A DNA stretch of 64,000 bases, from assembly GCF_000718085.1 (NCBI RefSeq), contig NZ_JOEC01000004.1:174870-238869 (forward strand), written 5' to 3'. This stretch comes from Mycetocola saprophilus. Its GTDB lineage: Bacteria > Actinomycetota > Actinomycetes > Actinomycetales > Microbacteriaceae. Below the pieces are notes generated by a model, which saw nothing but the letters and a program-made list of their open reading frames with translations, did no database searches and was not told the origin of the DNA. The position numbers were made by a program, and so were the translations under genes. This document shows, in pieces, positions 52,187-61,222 of this stretch (position 1 is its first letter; each line of letters opens with the position of its first letter).

Positions 52187-53183
52187 GACCAAAACGGTTT
52201 CGCGGGGCACTCGACGAGCCCCGCGCGTGTGGGTACGCCTGGTGATCCTCGGATCGATCGCGCTGGTGTGTGCGCTGGGTGTGCTCACCTGGGGGATCGC
52301 GCCCGAGCCCGGCAGCCGGGGGTTCTGGCTCGTGGTTTCGCGTCGGGGCATCACCGTGGCCACGATGATCGTGGTGGCCGCCGCCCAGTCGGTGGCCACG
52401 GTGCTGTTCCACACGGCCACCAGTAATCGCATCCTCACCCCCTCAATCATGGGGTTTGAGGCGCTATACGTGGTGATGCAGACCGCGCTGGTGTTCTTCT
52501 GGGGAGCGCAGAGCCTGGCGGCCACCGACGGGCTGCTCAAGGTTGCGATCCAGAGTGCCCTGATGGTTGCCTTCGCGACCCTGCTCTATCGCTGGCTGTT
52601 CTCGGGGCGGCTGGGAAACCTGCACACGATGCTGCTGGTCGGGGTGATCCTGGGCATGGGATTCGCCTCGGTCTCCACGTTTATGCAGCGGATGCTGACC
52701 CCGAGCGAGTTTGACGTGCTTTCGGCCCGACTGTTTGGCAACATGTCCAACTCCAACCCCGAATATATCCCCTGGGCCACGCTGGTGATCGGGGCGGTGA
52801 TCGTGGTGGTGTGGACCCGGCGGCATCGGCTGGACGTGCTGGCTCTCGGTCGGGAGACCGCCACCAACCTCGGACTGAACTTCCGCGGCGAGGTGACCGG
52901 ACTGCTGGTGATCGTCGCGATCCTGATCTCGATCTCGACCACGATGGTGGGTCCGCTGACCTTCTTCGGCTTCATCGTGGCGACCCTCGCCTATCAGCTC
53001 ACCGGATCCTCGGCACACTCGCGGGTGTTGCCGTTTGCCTTCCTGCTGGGCCTCGTGACGCTGCTCGGCGGCTACTTTATCCTCCGCCATATTTTTTCTG
53101 CCGCCGGGGTGCTCTCGGTGATTATCGAGTTTGTCGGCGGGCTGTTTTTCCTGATCTATCTGCTACGAAAGGGGCGTTTATGA
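52179..53183 (+). CDS. Iron-siderophore ABC transporter permease (FecCD family)
   Basis: A 334-aa permease, partner of the previous one. The corresponding motifs are VSRRGITVATMIVVAAAQS, NRILTPSIMGFEALYVVMQT and GPLTFFGFIVATLAYQLTGS. GTG start within the end of the upstream gene; stop overlaps the ATPase start by four bases. Together they form the heterodimeric channel. Confidence 0.92.
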   Translation: MAETKTVSRGTRRAPRVWVRLVILGSIALVCALGVLTWGIAPEPGSRGFWLVVSRRGITVATMIVVAAAQSVATVLFHTATSNRILTPSIMGFEALYVVMQTALVFFWGAQSLAATDGLLKVAIQSALMVAFATLLYRWLFSGRLGNLHTMLLVGVILGMGFASVSTFMQRMLTPSEFDVLSARLFGNMSNSNPEYIPWATLVIGAVIVVVWTRRHRLDVLALGRETATNLGLNFRGEVTGLLVIVAILISISTTMVGPLTFFGFIVATLAYQLTGSSAHSRVLPFAFLLGLVTLLGGYFILRHIFSAAGVLSVIIEFVGGLFFLIYLLRKGRL

Positions 53184-53938
53184 TCACGCTGAGTAACGTG
53201 TCCAAGAGCTATGCGGGCAAGCGGGTGCTGGGCCCGATCTCGCTCGAGCTGCCGGCGGGCGGGATCACCGCGCTGGTGGGGCCCAACGGCGCGGGGAAGT
53301 CCACGCTGCTGACGATCATGGGCAGGCTGTTGGAGCCCGATTCCGGGACCGTCGTGGTGGGGGAGGCGAATGTGGCGACCACCCCGAGCCGCGAGCTGGC
53401 GAAGGTGCTCTCGATCCTGCGGCAGGAAAACCACTTCATCACCCGGCTGACGGTGGCCCAGCTGGTGGCATTTGGCCGGTTTCCGCACTCGCGCGGACGC
53501 CTGACCGCCGCGGATCAGGCCCATGTGGAAAACGCGCTGGAGTTTTTGAGCCTCACCGATCTCCGTGACCGCTTCCTGGATGAGCTCTCGGGTGGGCAGC
53601 GGCAGCGTGCGTATGTGGCGATGGTCCTGGCCCAGGACACCCGCTATATCCTCCTGGATGAGCCGCTCAACAATCTTGATATCCACCACGCGGTGGGGAT
53701 GATGCGTCAGCTGCGTCGGGCCGCCGATGAGCTGGGTAAAACCTTCGTGATCGTGATCCACGACATCAACTTTGCATCGGCGTATGCCGACCGCATCGTG
53801 GCCCTGCGCGATGGTGAGCTGGTGATGGCCGGAACCCCGGATGAAACCATGCGCGATGAGGTGCTGGGCGCGCTCTTTGATACCGAGGTCCGGGTCCGTC
53901 ACGACGGCGCCTATCCGCTGGCCGTGTATTACCGCTAG
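53180..53938 (+). CDS. Iron-siderophore ABC transporter ATP-binding protein
   Basis: A 252-aa ATPase of the FepC type: Walker A GPNGAGKSTLL (about residue 36), Q-loop LRQENHF, signature ELSGGQRQRAYVAMVLAQ, Walker B YILLDEPLNNLD and the H-loop VIVIHDINFAS. Last gene of the iron operon. Its final codon and TAG stop lie in the first unit of a 15-base triplicate repeat. Confidence 0.93.
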   Translation: MITLSNVSKSYAGKRVLGPISLELPAGGITALVGPNGAGKSTLLTIMGRLLEPDSGTVVVGEANVATTPSRELAKVLSILRQENHFITRLTVAQLVAFGRFPHSRGRLTAADQAHVENALEFLSLTDLRDRFLDELSGGQRQRAYVAMVLAQDTRYILLDEPLNNLDIHHAVGMMRQLRRAADELGKTFVIVIHDINFASAYADRIVALRDGELVMAGTPDETMRDEVLGALFDTEVRVRHDGAYPLAVYYR

Positions 53939-53977
53939 GTGAGGGGCCGCTAGGAGAGGGGTCGCTAGGCGAGGCGG
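53933..53977. repeat. Three 15-base tandem repeats spanning two stop codons
   Basis: CGCTAGGTGAGGGGC (53933-53947), CGCTAGGAGAGGGGT (53948-53962) and CGCTAGGCGAGGCGG (53963-53977). The first supplies the stop of the ATPase gene; the third, read on the complement, supplies the stop of the convergent gene. Confidence 0.88.
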
Positions 53978-54510
53978 AACGGACTTCTCTCGTACCAGTA
54001 CAGCAGGTCCGCATGGTTGCGCTGGAGCTCATCCAGGGTGAAGGGATGCGTGGGTCTCGTGCACTCCCCGGGGAGCGCGGCGGAGAATCTGTTGATCTTG
54101 CCGCGGGACCAGTATTCGCCACGCATCCGGCAGAAAATGCGATTCTCGGTGTCGAGGACAAACAGCTGCGGGGTGGGACGGGAGGAGAGGGAGCGGTGAA
54201 GGTCCAGGACGACGTGGCTGCCGATCCGCTCGGTGGGAAGGAAACTGACCCGGCCGAGGAAGCCGCGCTCGTGCAGGCCGTCGGCATCCAGCCAGATGGT
54301 GGTGCGGGCATAGCGGATGCCGGCCAGCGCGCCGACCAGGAGGAGGCCGAGGTGCACCAGCAGGACGGCCGTCAGCTCACCCGAGTCGCCGGTGAGCCCG
54401 TAGAGCAAAATGAAAAACGGCAGCATCACCACGGCATACACCAGGTAGGCGCGCCAAAATGCCCGGCGGTCCGGGTGGCCCACCAGGGGGAGCGTGGCGT
54501 GCTCGGGCAT
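53965..54510 (-). CDS. Hypothetical membrane protein with PH-like cytosolic part
   Basis: A 181-aa protein with two helices near the N-terminus (YLVYAVVMLPFFILLYGLTG and AVLLVHLGLLLVGALAGIRY) followed by a soluble beta-rich region (TIWLDADGLHERGF, RIGSHVVLDLHRSL, PQLFVLDTENRIFC) that resembles bacterial PH-domain membrane proteins. No catalytic motif. Ribosome site GGAGAA precedes the ATG. Its 3' end lies in the 15-base repeats. Confidence 0.78.
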   Translation of the reverse strand: MPEHATLPLVGHPDRRAFWRAYLVYAVVMLPFFILLYGLTGDSGELTAVLLVHLGLLLVGALAGIRYARTTIWLDADGLHERGFLGRVSFLPTERIGSHVVLDLHRSLSSRPTPQLFVLDTENRIFCRMRGEYWSRGKINRFSAALPGECTRPTHPFTLDELQRNHADLLYWYERSPFRLA

Positions 54511-54568
54511 AGTTCTCCGTTCTCTGCCCTCACCCTAGCCGTTTCGTGCGCTCCCTGGGAACCTCGGA

Positions 54569-55423
54569 TCAGCGGGGTTTGACCGCCTGTAGGGTGTAGC
54601 TCAGCGGAAGCCGCTCGGGATGCTCATCGAGTACCCATTCGCCGCCGTCGATCGTGTGCATCCGGCCCGGGATCGCATTCCAGGGGACGCTGCGGTGTTC
54701 CTCGAAGGCGGTGAGGGTGAGCCCCTCGGCCAGGAGGGCACCGATAATCTCGCCCAGCCCGTGGTTCCAATCGTGGGAGAGGGGCGCGCTGACCTTCGCC
54801 TCGGTGTTCACATAGGTTGAGTCCTCATTCCATACGTTGGGTTCGGGCTGCTCAAAATAGGGGAAGCCCAGCACCAGGCCCTCGGTGCGGGTCTCGTCGA
54901 TGGACCACAGCATCGGGTGACCCTCACGAATGAACAGCCGCCCACCCGGTGCCAGCAGGGTCGCGACCGTGTGGGCCCAGGCCCGCACATCGGGCAGCCA
55001 GCACAGCGCCCCGATCCCCGTATAGACGAGGTCAAAGCTTCCGGGTTCGAGGACTTCGGGGGCCAGGTAGACGTCGGATTCAACAAAGGAGACGTCGCCG
55101 CCGGCGCGCTCGGCGATCTCGCGGGCCCCGGCGATCGAGGCCGGAGACAGATCCAGTCCGGTCACCGGTGCCGCGCCGAGTCGGGCAAGTGAGAGGGTAT
55201 CGGTGCCGATGTGGCACTGCAGGTGCGCGGTGCGCAGCCCGGTGATGTCCCCCAGGCGCTCGCGATCAAAGGCGACCACATCGGAGATGCGGGCCGGGTC
55301 GTTGATGAGCGCGTCCACCGCATAGTCGGGGGATCCGAGGTGCAGCGGGGCGCGGGCATCCCAGTTGGCACGATTCACATCGCGGGAGATCTCGGGCAGG
55401 GGAGAACGGGTGGGATCGGACAT
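54569..55423 (-). CDS. SAM-dependent class I methyltransferase
   Basis: A 284-aa cytosolic methyltransferase. Motif I region is TAHLQCHIGTDTLSLARLG with VTGLDLSPASIAGAREIAE, motif II/III FDLVYTGIGALCWLPDV and LLAPGGRLFIREGHPML. The start resembles proteins that methylate small molecules after an N-terminal NRANWDARAP segment. AAGGAG precedes the ATG. Substrate unknown; stands alone. Confidence 0.9.
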   Translation of the reverse strand: MSDPTRSPLPEISRDVNRANWDARAPLHLGSPDYAVDALINDPARISDVVAFDRERLGDITGLRTAHLQCHIGTDTLSLARLGAAPVTGLDLSPASIAGAREIAERAGGDVSFVESDVYLAPEVLEPGSFDLVYTGIGALCWLPDVRAWAHTVATLLAPGGRLFIREGHPMLWSIDETRTEGLVLGFPYFEQPEPNVWNEDSTYVNTEAKVSAPLSHDWNHGLGEIIGALLAEGLTLTAFEEHRSVPWNAIPGRMHTIDGGEWVLDEHPERLPLSYTLQAVKPR

Positions 55424-55560
55424 GCGGGCTCCTTGCGTGCTGGCGGGCGTGTGCTCGATGGCCGAGCCTTCCAGGCTAGCGGAGGGGGAGGGGATCCGCG
55501 AGTGAAGGAGGCGTTATCCAATCTTCGGATTTGCGGGCCGGGACGAGACCCGCGAGAAAC

Positions 55561-55992
55561 CTAGGAACCCGAGCCCTCCCGGGCACGCTGGGTGAAGGTA
55601 CCGGCGGTGACGGCGGCAAAGGACCGGGCGAGGATGTCCTCGAGGACCGGCAAATCGATCCGATCCAGGTGCGAAATATACAGACACCCCACGCCGGTCT
55701 TATGCGGGCCGAGGCCCGCGAGCTCGGTGGCATAGGTGTCGATTCCGTCGGGCAGATAGATCACGCTGGCGGTGGCCCGGGGCGCGAATCCGGCGGCGGG
55801 GGCGGTCCCCGAGTGGCCGCTGGCATAGCGGTAGTGGTACTCACCGAATCCGATAATGCCCTTCCAGAGGGTCGGCTCCAGCCCGGTGATCTCGCGCAGA
55901 ATCTCGATCAGGCTCAGCGCATCCGCGCGCCGGCCGGCGTGGGTGACGCTCTCGATACGCTCGGCGACGTCGGGGGAAAGGTGCGGGGTCAT
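55561..55992 (-). CDS. DUF1801 domain protein
   Basis: A 143-aa cytosolic protein of the DUF1801/YdhG-like family, shown by ALSLIEILREITGLEPTLWK, IIGFGEYHYRYASGHSG and FAPRATASVIYLPDG. The function of this family is not known. ATG 55992 has a GAGGAA site; the frame starts 21 codons earlier without one. Single gene. Confidence 0.85.
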   Translation of the reverse strand: MTPHLSPDVAERIESVTHAGRRADALSLIEILREITGLEPTLWKGIIGFGEYHYRYASGHSGTAPAAGFAPRATASVIYLPDGIDTYATELAGLGPHKTGVGCLYISHLDRIDLPVLEDILARSFAAVTAGTFTQRAREGSGS

Positions 55993-56070
55993 CGGGTTCC
56001 TCTCGTCCGGGTATGGGAGACAGCCTATGCGAGAGGCTTCGCGCATCACCAGCACCGTCTGGGTGGAGGG

Positions 56071-56610
56071 TTACCGTGTGTACCCACTGAGATGGGTAAT
56101 GACGCGGTGGCGTCGGAGCGTTTCCCCCTCTTCGATGAGGTGCGCCCGTTCGATGAGCGTGGGCAGATCAATGAGTCGGTGCATGATCAACGCATCGACG
56201 AAGGCGACATCTTTTTCTCGCCCCGCGATCAGCTTGCTAATGGCAAGGTCATGGGGTTCGAGGAAGTGAGGGTGAGACGGGCGCGAAGATTGGAGGTCCC
56301 AGGTCACCAGTCGATCTTTCCACCCGACGGGTAGTACCGCAGTCTCGATATGGATGCCCTCGGCATAAAACCCATTCATGCTGTGGAAATCGCTAAATTC
56401 TCCGATGGCCCCTTCGACCCGATCGGCTTTCACCCTCCCCGGATCGTCGAGAAATGCGATATCGGCTTCGATCGAGGCCGTGGCTTCATCTGGCAGATCG
56501 TCCTCATCAAAGGTTCCGAGGATCGCCTGCGAGCCGATGACGAGGATGTCTTGGTCTTGGCCGATTCGGGAGGCCGCGCGAAGCACATGCGCGAGTTGGA
56601 GGCGGTTCAT
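56071..56610 (-). CDS. Nucleotidyltransferase-like protein (DUF6036 type)
   Basis: A 179-aa protein with a minimal nucleotidyltransferase pattern: ILVIGSQAILGTF (GSxA motif) followed by SIEADIAFLDDP carrying the acidic pair, then PHDLAISKLIAGREKDVAFV, common to AbiEii/MNT-like domains. Such NTases act as toxins in several two-gene systems. The start overlaps the stop of the upstream HTH gene by four bases (ATGA), so they are coupled. Toxin activity is inference. Confidence 0.75.
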   Translation of the reverse strand: MNRLQLAHVLRAASRIGQDQDILVIGSQAILGTFDEDDLPDEATASIEADIAFLDDPGRVKADRVEGAIGEFSDFHSMNGFYAEGIHIETAVLPVGWKDRLVTWDLQSSRPSHPHFLEPHDLAISKLIAGREKDVAFVDALIMHRLIDLPTLIERAHLIEEGETLRRHRVITHLSGYTR

Positions 56611-57110
56611 GCCACCGATGCCTCTTCGGGTTGAGCACGATACGCCGTGAAATTGCGCAACACCTGCGCGCGCTGACTGTCGGTGAGCACACCAGAAAAT
56701 GGACTGTTTTGTCGTAGCTCGATCGAGCGTCGATCCCGTCCAATCAGCGTCCCACGGGTCGCATCGATTCCGTGGTCGAGGATTTCCTGCCACTGTGCGA
56801 GATATCCCGCGCTCATCCCGCCATCTCGGTGCACACCCGCCCAGCGTCGAAGATTGCCGCGGGCGATGCCGACCACTCTCGGCGGGTCCAGGATCAGCTG
56901 GCCAAGCACCGCCTCATGTAGCCAGAGCGAACGCTCCTCATCCGGTGTGAGACTGTTTTTCAGGCGCTCGATGTCGCTGGGCCTAATCCGGCGGTGTTTG
57001 CCGACGCGCGTGAATGGAAGTTCGCCGCGCTCGCAGAGGTCGACAATGTGCTGGCGCGATACGCCGAGCCGTTCGGCGGCGACTCCGGTAGTGATCAGCG
57101 ACTCGTTCAT
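56607..57110 (-). CDS. Excisionase-type HTH protein, probable partner of the nucleotidyltransferase
   Basis: A 167-aa protein. Residues 1-55 are an excisionase/MerR-like helix-turn-helix (LITTGVAAERLGVSRQHIVD, LCERGELPFTRVGKHRRI), and the rest is a helical domain of unknown family (LNFTAYRAQPEE end). It is first in a two-gene unit with the NTase, an antitoxin-toxin-like order. TTGTGT (57145-57140) and TAGAGT (57123-57118) on the complement form a promoter with the ATG only seven bases after the -10, so it may be leaderless. Confidence 0.8.
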   Translation of the reverse strand: MNESLITTGVAAERLGVSRQHIVDLCERGELPFTRVGKHRRIRPSDIERLKNSLTPDEERSLWLHEAVLGQLILDPPRVVGIARGNLRRWAGVHRDGGMSAGYLAQWQEILDHGIDATRGTLIGRDRRSIELRQNSPFSGVLTDSQRAQVLRNFTAYRAQPEEASVA

Positions 57111-57372
57111 GCCGTCCACTCTACGGATAAACGCCAAAAACACAATAGATAACGGAAGTCTCGCTTCTGCGCGGAACGAGGCGCCGCGGCGACACGATCG
57201 GATCGCGTTCGATTTGTTTTCACGGTTGATGTTCAGCAAGCGTAAAAGCGGGATGACGGGGCGTCGTTTCACCGCCGGCGGGGTCGTCTCCGGGCCGGGG
57301 TTCACCGAGAATTTGCGACGGCGGTGGTGGCGGTGCCGGGTGGGCCTGCCGAGGCACGCGGCCCCACAAACG
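57111..57372. other. Non-coding gap between HTH gene and tRNA-Ser terminator
   Basis: Holds the HTH gene promoter at its left end. The rest has no recognisable gene; an AT-rich patch near 57210-57240 differs from the GC-rich flanks. Long frames across it are without protein-like content. Confidence 0.4.
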
Positions 57373-57404
57373 CGAAAATCCCCTGGATAACCAGGGGATT
57401 TTCG
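57373..57404 (-). terminator. Terminator of tRNA-Ser
   Basis: Perfect 14-base stem CGAAAATCCCCTGG / CCAGGGGATTTTCG with an ATAA loop (TTAT on the complement); the TTTT within the stem's end supports termination on the complement strand, six bases after the tRNA. Confidence 0.85.
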
Positions 57405-57409
57405 ATGGC

Positions 57410-57495
57410 GGAGAATGGGGGATTCGAACCCCCGAGGGCTGTAACACCCAACACGCTTTCCAAGCGTGCGCCATAGGCCACTAGGCGAATTCTCC
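57410..57495 (-). tRNA. tRNA-Ser (anticodon GGA)
   Basis: On the complement: acceptor GGAGAAT / ATTCTCC (7 base pairs), D-loop region, anticodon stem CACGCTT-GGA-AAGCGTG, long variable arm typical of serine tRNAs, T-arm GGGGGTTCGAATCCCCC-like (GGGTTCGAATCCC). 86 nt. Decodes UCC/UCU. No CCA encoded. Confidence 0.96.
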
Positions 57496-57656
57496 AACTG
57501 CATTGCGCGAGGCAACGTGAACATCTTACCCAGAAGGTGGGCGCAGTTCCTAACTGAGCGCGTCGGGCGCGCCGGATCCGACAGTCGGGCATCGTTCAAC
57601 ACCCCCGGGCCTGTTGCCCAAATGTGATCCGGGATAAAATCGGGTAAGCTAACAGA

Positions 57657-57750
57657 TGACTCCTCGCGTGGCGTCATCCAGGCCAACTCCCCCAGGACAG
57701 AAATGTAGCAAGGGTAACCAGGCTCTGGCGGGTGCGCGAGGGGTCGTTTG
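57657..57750 (+). ncRNA. ffs: Signal recognition particle RNA, small bacterial type
   Basis: The terminal arms CTCCTCGCG and CGCGAGGGG pair, and the apex contains CCCCCAGGACAGAAATGTAG followed by CAAGGG and AACCAGG, which is the conserved SRP domain IV apical loop with its A-rich internal loops. About 94 nt. It sits just before pta. Forms the SRP with Ffh for co-translational targeting. The exact ends are estimated. Confidence 0.88.
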
Positions 57751-57811
57751 CTTTCCGGGGAGCTATCCGCCGCCCGGAAGGTAAGAGGAACACCCACCCG
57801 TACGGAGCGTA

Positions 57812-59953
57812 ATGGCGCAGAGTATCTATATCACCGCGGCCGAAGGCCACACCGGAAAATCTACGGTTGCACTGGGGGTTCTTGACGCGCTGAGCAGGCG
57901 CGTGCCCCGTGTCGGAATTTTCCGTCCAATCGTCCGCATCGATGAGGACAGCGATCGAGACTATGTGCTCGAGCTGCTCGTCAACCACGAAAGCGTGTCG
58001 CTCGACTACGACGACTGCGTGGGCGTGACCTATGAAGACGTTCACCGCGACCCCGACGAGGCGCTCGCCAACATCGTCGCCCGCTATAAGGCCGTCGAGG
58101 CCCTGTGCGACGCCGTCGTGGTGCTCGGCTCGGACTATACCGACGTCGCCGGCCCCGCCGAGTTTGGTTTTAACGCGCGCATCGCCGCGAACCTCGGTGT
58201 CCCGGTCCTGCTGGTCCTCGGTGGCCGAGAGGGCCCGGGCACCGGAGAAGAACTGGGTCTGTCGGCTGCCCGTGAGCCCGATGACATGCGTCAGGTCATG
58301 GAGCAGGCCATCCAGGAGCTGCACAGCGAACACGCCCACCTGCTGGCCGTGGTGGCCAACCGCGCCGAGGCCGCGCGCTCGGCCGAGATCGTCGAGGCGA
58401 TCGAGAGTGCGCTGCCCGAGAGCGTGGGCCCGCGCGTCCCGGTGTGGGCGATCCCCGAGGACCCGTTCCTCGTCGCGCCCAGCATGCAGTCCATCCTGAA
58501 TGCCGTGGACGGCACCATGATCTCCGGCGACAGTGCGCTGCTGCGGCGCGAGGCGCTCGGCGTGGTGCTCGCCGCGATGTCGATGGAAAACGTGCTGCCG
58601 CGTCTGACCGAGGGTGCCGTCGTGATGGTCCCCGGCGACCGCAGCGACGTACTCCTGGCCGTGCTGCTCGCCCATGCTTCGGATAACTTCCCGTCGATCT
58701 CGGGCATCATCCTGAACGGTGGATTCGAGCTTCCAGAACCCGTGCAGCGCCTGCTGAACGGTCTGAAGTCGGTCACCCCGATCATCGCGACCGAGTACGG
58801 CAGCTACCAGACGGCCGTGCGGATCACCCGCACCCGTGGTCGCCTGGCCGCCGAATCTCCGCGGAAGTACGACTCGGCGCTGGCCCTGTTCGAGCAGAAC
58901 GTCGAGGTGGATCGCCTCCTCGACCTGCTGCAGGTTTCCACCACCGGCGTGGTCACCCCGCTGATGTTTGAGTACGGCCTGATCGAGCGTGCCCGCCAGG
59001 CTCGCCGCCACATCGTGCTGCCCGAGGGTGGGGACGACCGCATTCTGCGCGCCGCCCACATTCTGCTGGCCCGCGAGGTTGCCCGGATCACGATCCTGGG
59101 TGAGCCGTTCGAGGTGCGCTCGCGGGCGATCGAGCTGGGTCTGGACATCTCGCGCGCCGAGGTACTCTCCCCGTTTGATCCGGTCCTCACCATCCGTTTT
59201 GCCGAGGAGTATGCGCGCCTGCGCGCCCACCGCGGCATGACCGTGGAAAAGGCCCGCGAGGTGGTCAACGACGTGTCCTACTTCGGCACGCTGATGGTCC
59301 ACCTGGGCCTGGCCGACGGCATGGTCTCGGGTGCCGCGCACACCACCGCGCACACGATCCGTCCGGGCTTTGAGATCATCAAGACCCGTCCGGGTGTGAA
59401 CGTGGTTTCCAGCGTGTTCCTGATGGCCCTCGCCGACCGCGTGCTGGTTTACGGTGACTGTGCCGTGATCCCCGACCCCGATTCGCCGCAGCTCGCCGAC
59501 ATCGCGATCTCCTCGGCCGAAACCGCGACCCAGTTTGGTGTGGCACCGAAGATCGCGATGCTCTCCTACTCCACCGGAACCTCGGGTTCGGGTGCGGACG
59601 TGGAGAAGGTGCGTGCGGCCACCGAGCTGGTGCGCGAGCGTCGCCCCGACCTCGAGGTGGAGGGGCCGATTCAGTACGATGCCGCCGCCGATGCCGCGGT
59701 TGCCGCGGCCAAGCTGCCGGAGTCCAAGGTTGCCGGTCGGGCCACCGTGTTTGTGTTCCCGGACCTCAACACCGGTAACAACACCTATAAGGCCGTGCAG
59801 CGTTCTGCGGGTGCGGTTGCCATCGGACCGGTCCTGCAGGGACTGAATAAGCCGATTAATGATCTGTCCCGTGGAGCCCTGGTCCAGGACATTGTGAACA
59901 CCGTAGCAATCACCGCCATTCAGGCGGGTGCCGCGGCCACGAACGAGCAGTAA
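57812..59953 (+). CDS. pta: Phosphate acetyltransferase (long form)
   Basis: Interconverts acetyl-CoA and acetyl phosphate. The 713-aa long form has an N-terminal P-loop domain (YITAAEGHTGKSTVALGVL), a DRTGG-type middle domain (about 215-330), and the PTA_PTB catalytic domain (from VTPLMFEYGLIERARQAR, with HIVLPEGGDDRILRAAHILL, GMVSGAAHTTAHTIRPG and YSTGTSGSGADVEKVR). ATG 57812 follows CGGAG. Transcribed with ackA, eight bases downstream, for acetate overflow and ATP formation. Confidence 0.96.
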   Translation: MAQSIYITAAEGHTGKSTVALGVLDALSRRVPRVGIFRPIVRIDEDSDRDYVLELLVNHESVSLDYDDCVGVTYEDVHRDPDEALANIVARYKAVEALCDAVVVLGSDYTDVAGPAEFGFNARIAANLGVPVLLVLGGREGPGTGEELGLSAAREPDDMRQVMEQAIQELHSEHAHLLAVVANRAEAARSAEIVEAIESALPESVGPRVPVWAIPEDPFLVAPSMQSILNAVDGTMISGDSALLRREALGVVLAAMSMENVLPRLTEGAVVMVPGDRSDVLLAVLLAHASDNFPSISGIILNGGFELPEPVQRLLNGLKSVTPIIATEYGSYQTAVRITRTRGRLAAESPRKYDSALALFEQNVEVDRLLDLLQVSTTGVVTPLMFEYGLIERARQARRHIVLPEGGDDRILRAAHILLAREVARITILGEPFEVRSRAIELGLDISRAEVLSPFDPVLTIRFAEEYARLRAHRGMTVEKAREVVNDVSYFGTLMVHLGLADGMVSGAAHTTAHTIRPGFEIIKTRPGVNVVSSVFLMALADRVLVYGDCAVIPDPDSPQLADIAISSAETATQFGVAPKIAMLSYSTGTSGSGADVEKVRAATELVRERRPDLEVEGPIQYDAAADAAVAAAKLPESKVAGRATVFVFPDLNTGNNTYKAVQRSAGAVAIGPVLQGLNKPINDLSRGALVQDIVNTVAITAIQAGAAATNEQ

Positions 59954-59961
59954 GGAACACC

Positions 59962-61161
59962 ATGTCCGCGGTTTTGGTAGTGAACTCCGGGTCCTCTTCG
60001 CTGAAGTATCAGCTGATTGAGATGACCGGCGAGCAGGTTCTCGCCTCCGGCTTGATCGAGCGGATCGGCGAAGACGTCGGGGTGGTTAACCACCGCAACG
60101 TCGAGGCCGACCCCGACAACCCGATCGTCTCCGAGGAGCCGATCAAGAACCACGTCGACGCCTTTGCGGTGATGCTGGCTCGGTTCGCCGAGCACGGACC
60201 GTCGATGGAGGAGCACCCGGTGCTCGCCGTCGGCCACCGCGTGGTGCACGGCGGCAAGCGCTTCTTCGAGGCGACCCGGATCACCGATCTGGTGAAGATC
60301 AACATTCAGGATCTGGCCGAGCTGGCCCCGCTGCACAACCCGGCGAACCTCGACGGAATCGTCGCGGCCGAGCGGGCCTTCCCGAGCGTCCCGCACGTGG
60401 CGATCTTCGACACCGCCTTCCACTCGACCCTGCCCGAAAAGGCCTACCGGTATGCGATCGACCGCGAGCTGGCCGACCGCCACCGCGTGCGTCGCTACGG
60501 GTTCCACGGCACCTCGCACCAGTTTGTGTCGCGGGCCGCGGCCGAGTTCCTCGGTAAGGATGTGACCGAGCTCAACCAGATCATCCTGCACCTGGGAAAC
60601 GGTGCCTCGGCCACCGCCGTGCGCGGAGGCGAATCCGTGGACACCTCGATGGGCTTCACCCCGCTGGAGGGCCTGGTCATGGGCACCCGCAGCGGTGACG
60701 TGGACCCCGCGGTGCTGGTGCACCTGCAGCGGGTGGCCGGGCTGTCGGCCGCGGAGATCGACACCCTGCTCAACCGCAAGAGCGGACTGCTGGGCCTTGC
60801 CGGTGCCGCCGATATGCGCGACCTGCAGGCGCGTGCCAACGACGGCGACGAGATCGCCATCACCGCCCTGGACGTGTACAACCACCGCCTGCGCGGCTAC
60901 GTGGGAAAGTACTATGTCGACCTCGGGCGCGTGGACACTATCGTGTTTACCGCCGGGGTGGGCGAGAACAGCCCGCAGGTGCGCGAGCGTGCGCTGGCCG
61001 GGCTCGAGCGCCTGGGCATCAAGATCGATCCGGCCCGGAACGCGGGCCGCGGCGGTCCGAAGATCATCTCCACCGATGACTCCGAGGTGACCGTGCTCGT
61101 GGTGCCGACCAACGAGGAGCTGGAGATCGCCCGCCAGACCCTGGCCGCAATCGAGGGCTAG
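59962..61161 (+). CDS. ackA: Acetate kinase
   Basis: Converts acetyl phosphate and ADP to acetate and ATP. The 399-aa protein starts SAVLVVNSGSSSLKYQLIEM (phosphate 1 loop) and shows GHRVVHGGKRFFEATRI, FDTAFHSTLPEKAYRYAID, RRYGFHGTSHQFVS, LHLGNGASATAVRGG, MGFTPLEGLVMGTRSGDVDP and FTAGVGENSPQVRE. Ribosome site AAGGA. Second gene of the pta-ackA operon, closed by a very strong terminator. Confidence 0.97.
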   Translation: MSAVLVVNSGSSSLKYQLIEMTGEQVLASGLIERIGEDVGVVNHRNVEADPDNPIVSEEPIKNHVDAFAVMLARFAEHGPSMEEHPVLAVGHRVVHGGKRFFEATRITDLVKINIQDLAELAPLHNPANLDGIVAAERAFPSVPHVAIFDTAFHSTLPEKAYRYAIDRELADRHRVRRYGFHGTSHQFVSRAAAEFLGKDVTELNQIILHLGNGASATAVRGGESVDTSMGFTPLEGLVMGTRSGDVDPAVLVHLQRVAGLSAAEIDTLLNRKSGLLGLAGAADMRDLQARANDGDEIAITALDVYNHRLRGYVGKYYVDLGRVDTIVFTAGVGENSPQVRERALAGLERLGIKIDPARNAGRGGPKIISTDDSEVTVLVVPTNEELEIARQTLAAIEG

Positions 61162-61168
61162 TCCGCTT

Positions 61169-61216
61169 AAAACGCCGAGGCCGCGGAGGGGAAACCCTCC
61201 GCGGCCTCGGCGTTTT
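61169..61216. terminator. Strong bidirectional terminator between ackA and the HTTM gene
   Basis: Perfect 22-base stem from AAAACGCCGAGG to CCTCGGCGTTTT, closed by a GAAA tetraloop, with A and T runs at the ends so it works in both directions. Confidence 0.93.
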
Positions 61217-61222
61217 GGCCAG

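Noticed and set aside
57674..59353. 559-residue frame on the complement over pta
   Set aside because: The plus strand encodes a complete Pta with catalytic motifs; the antisense frame has none.
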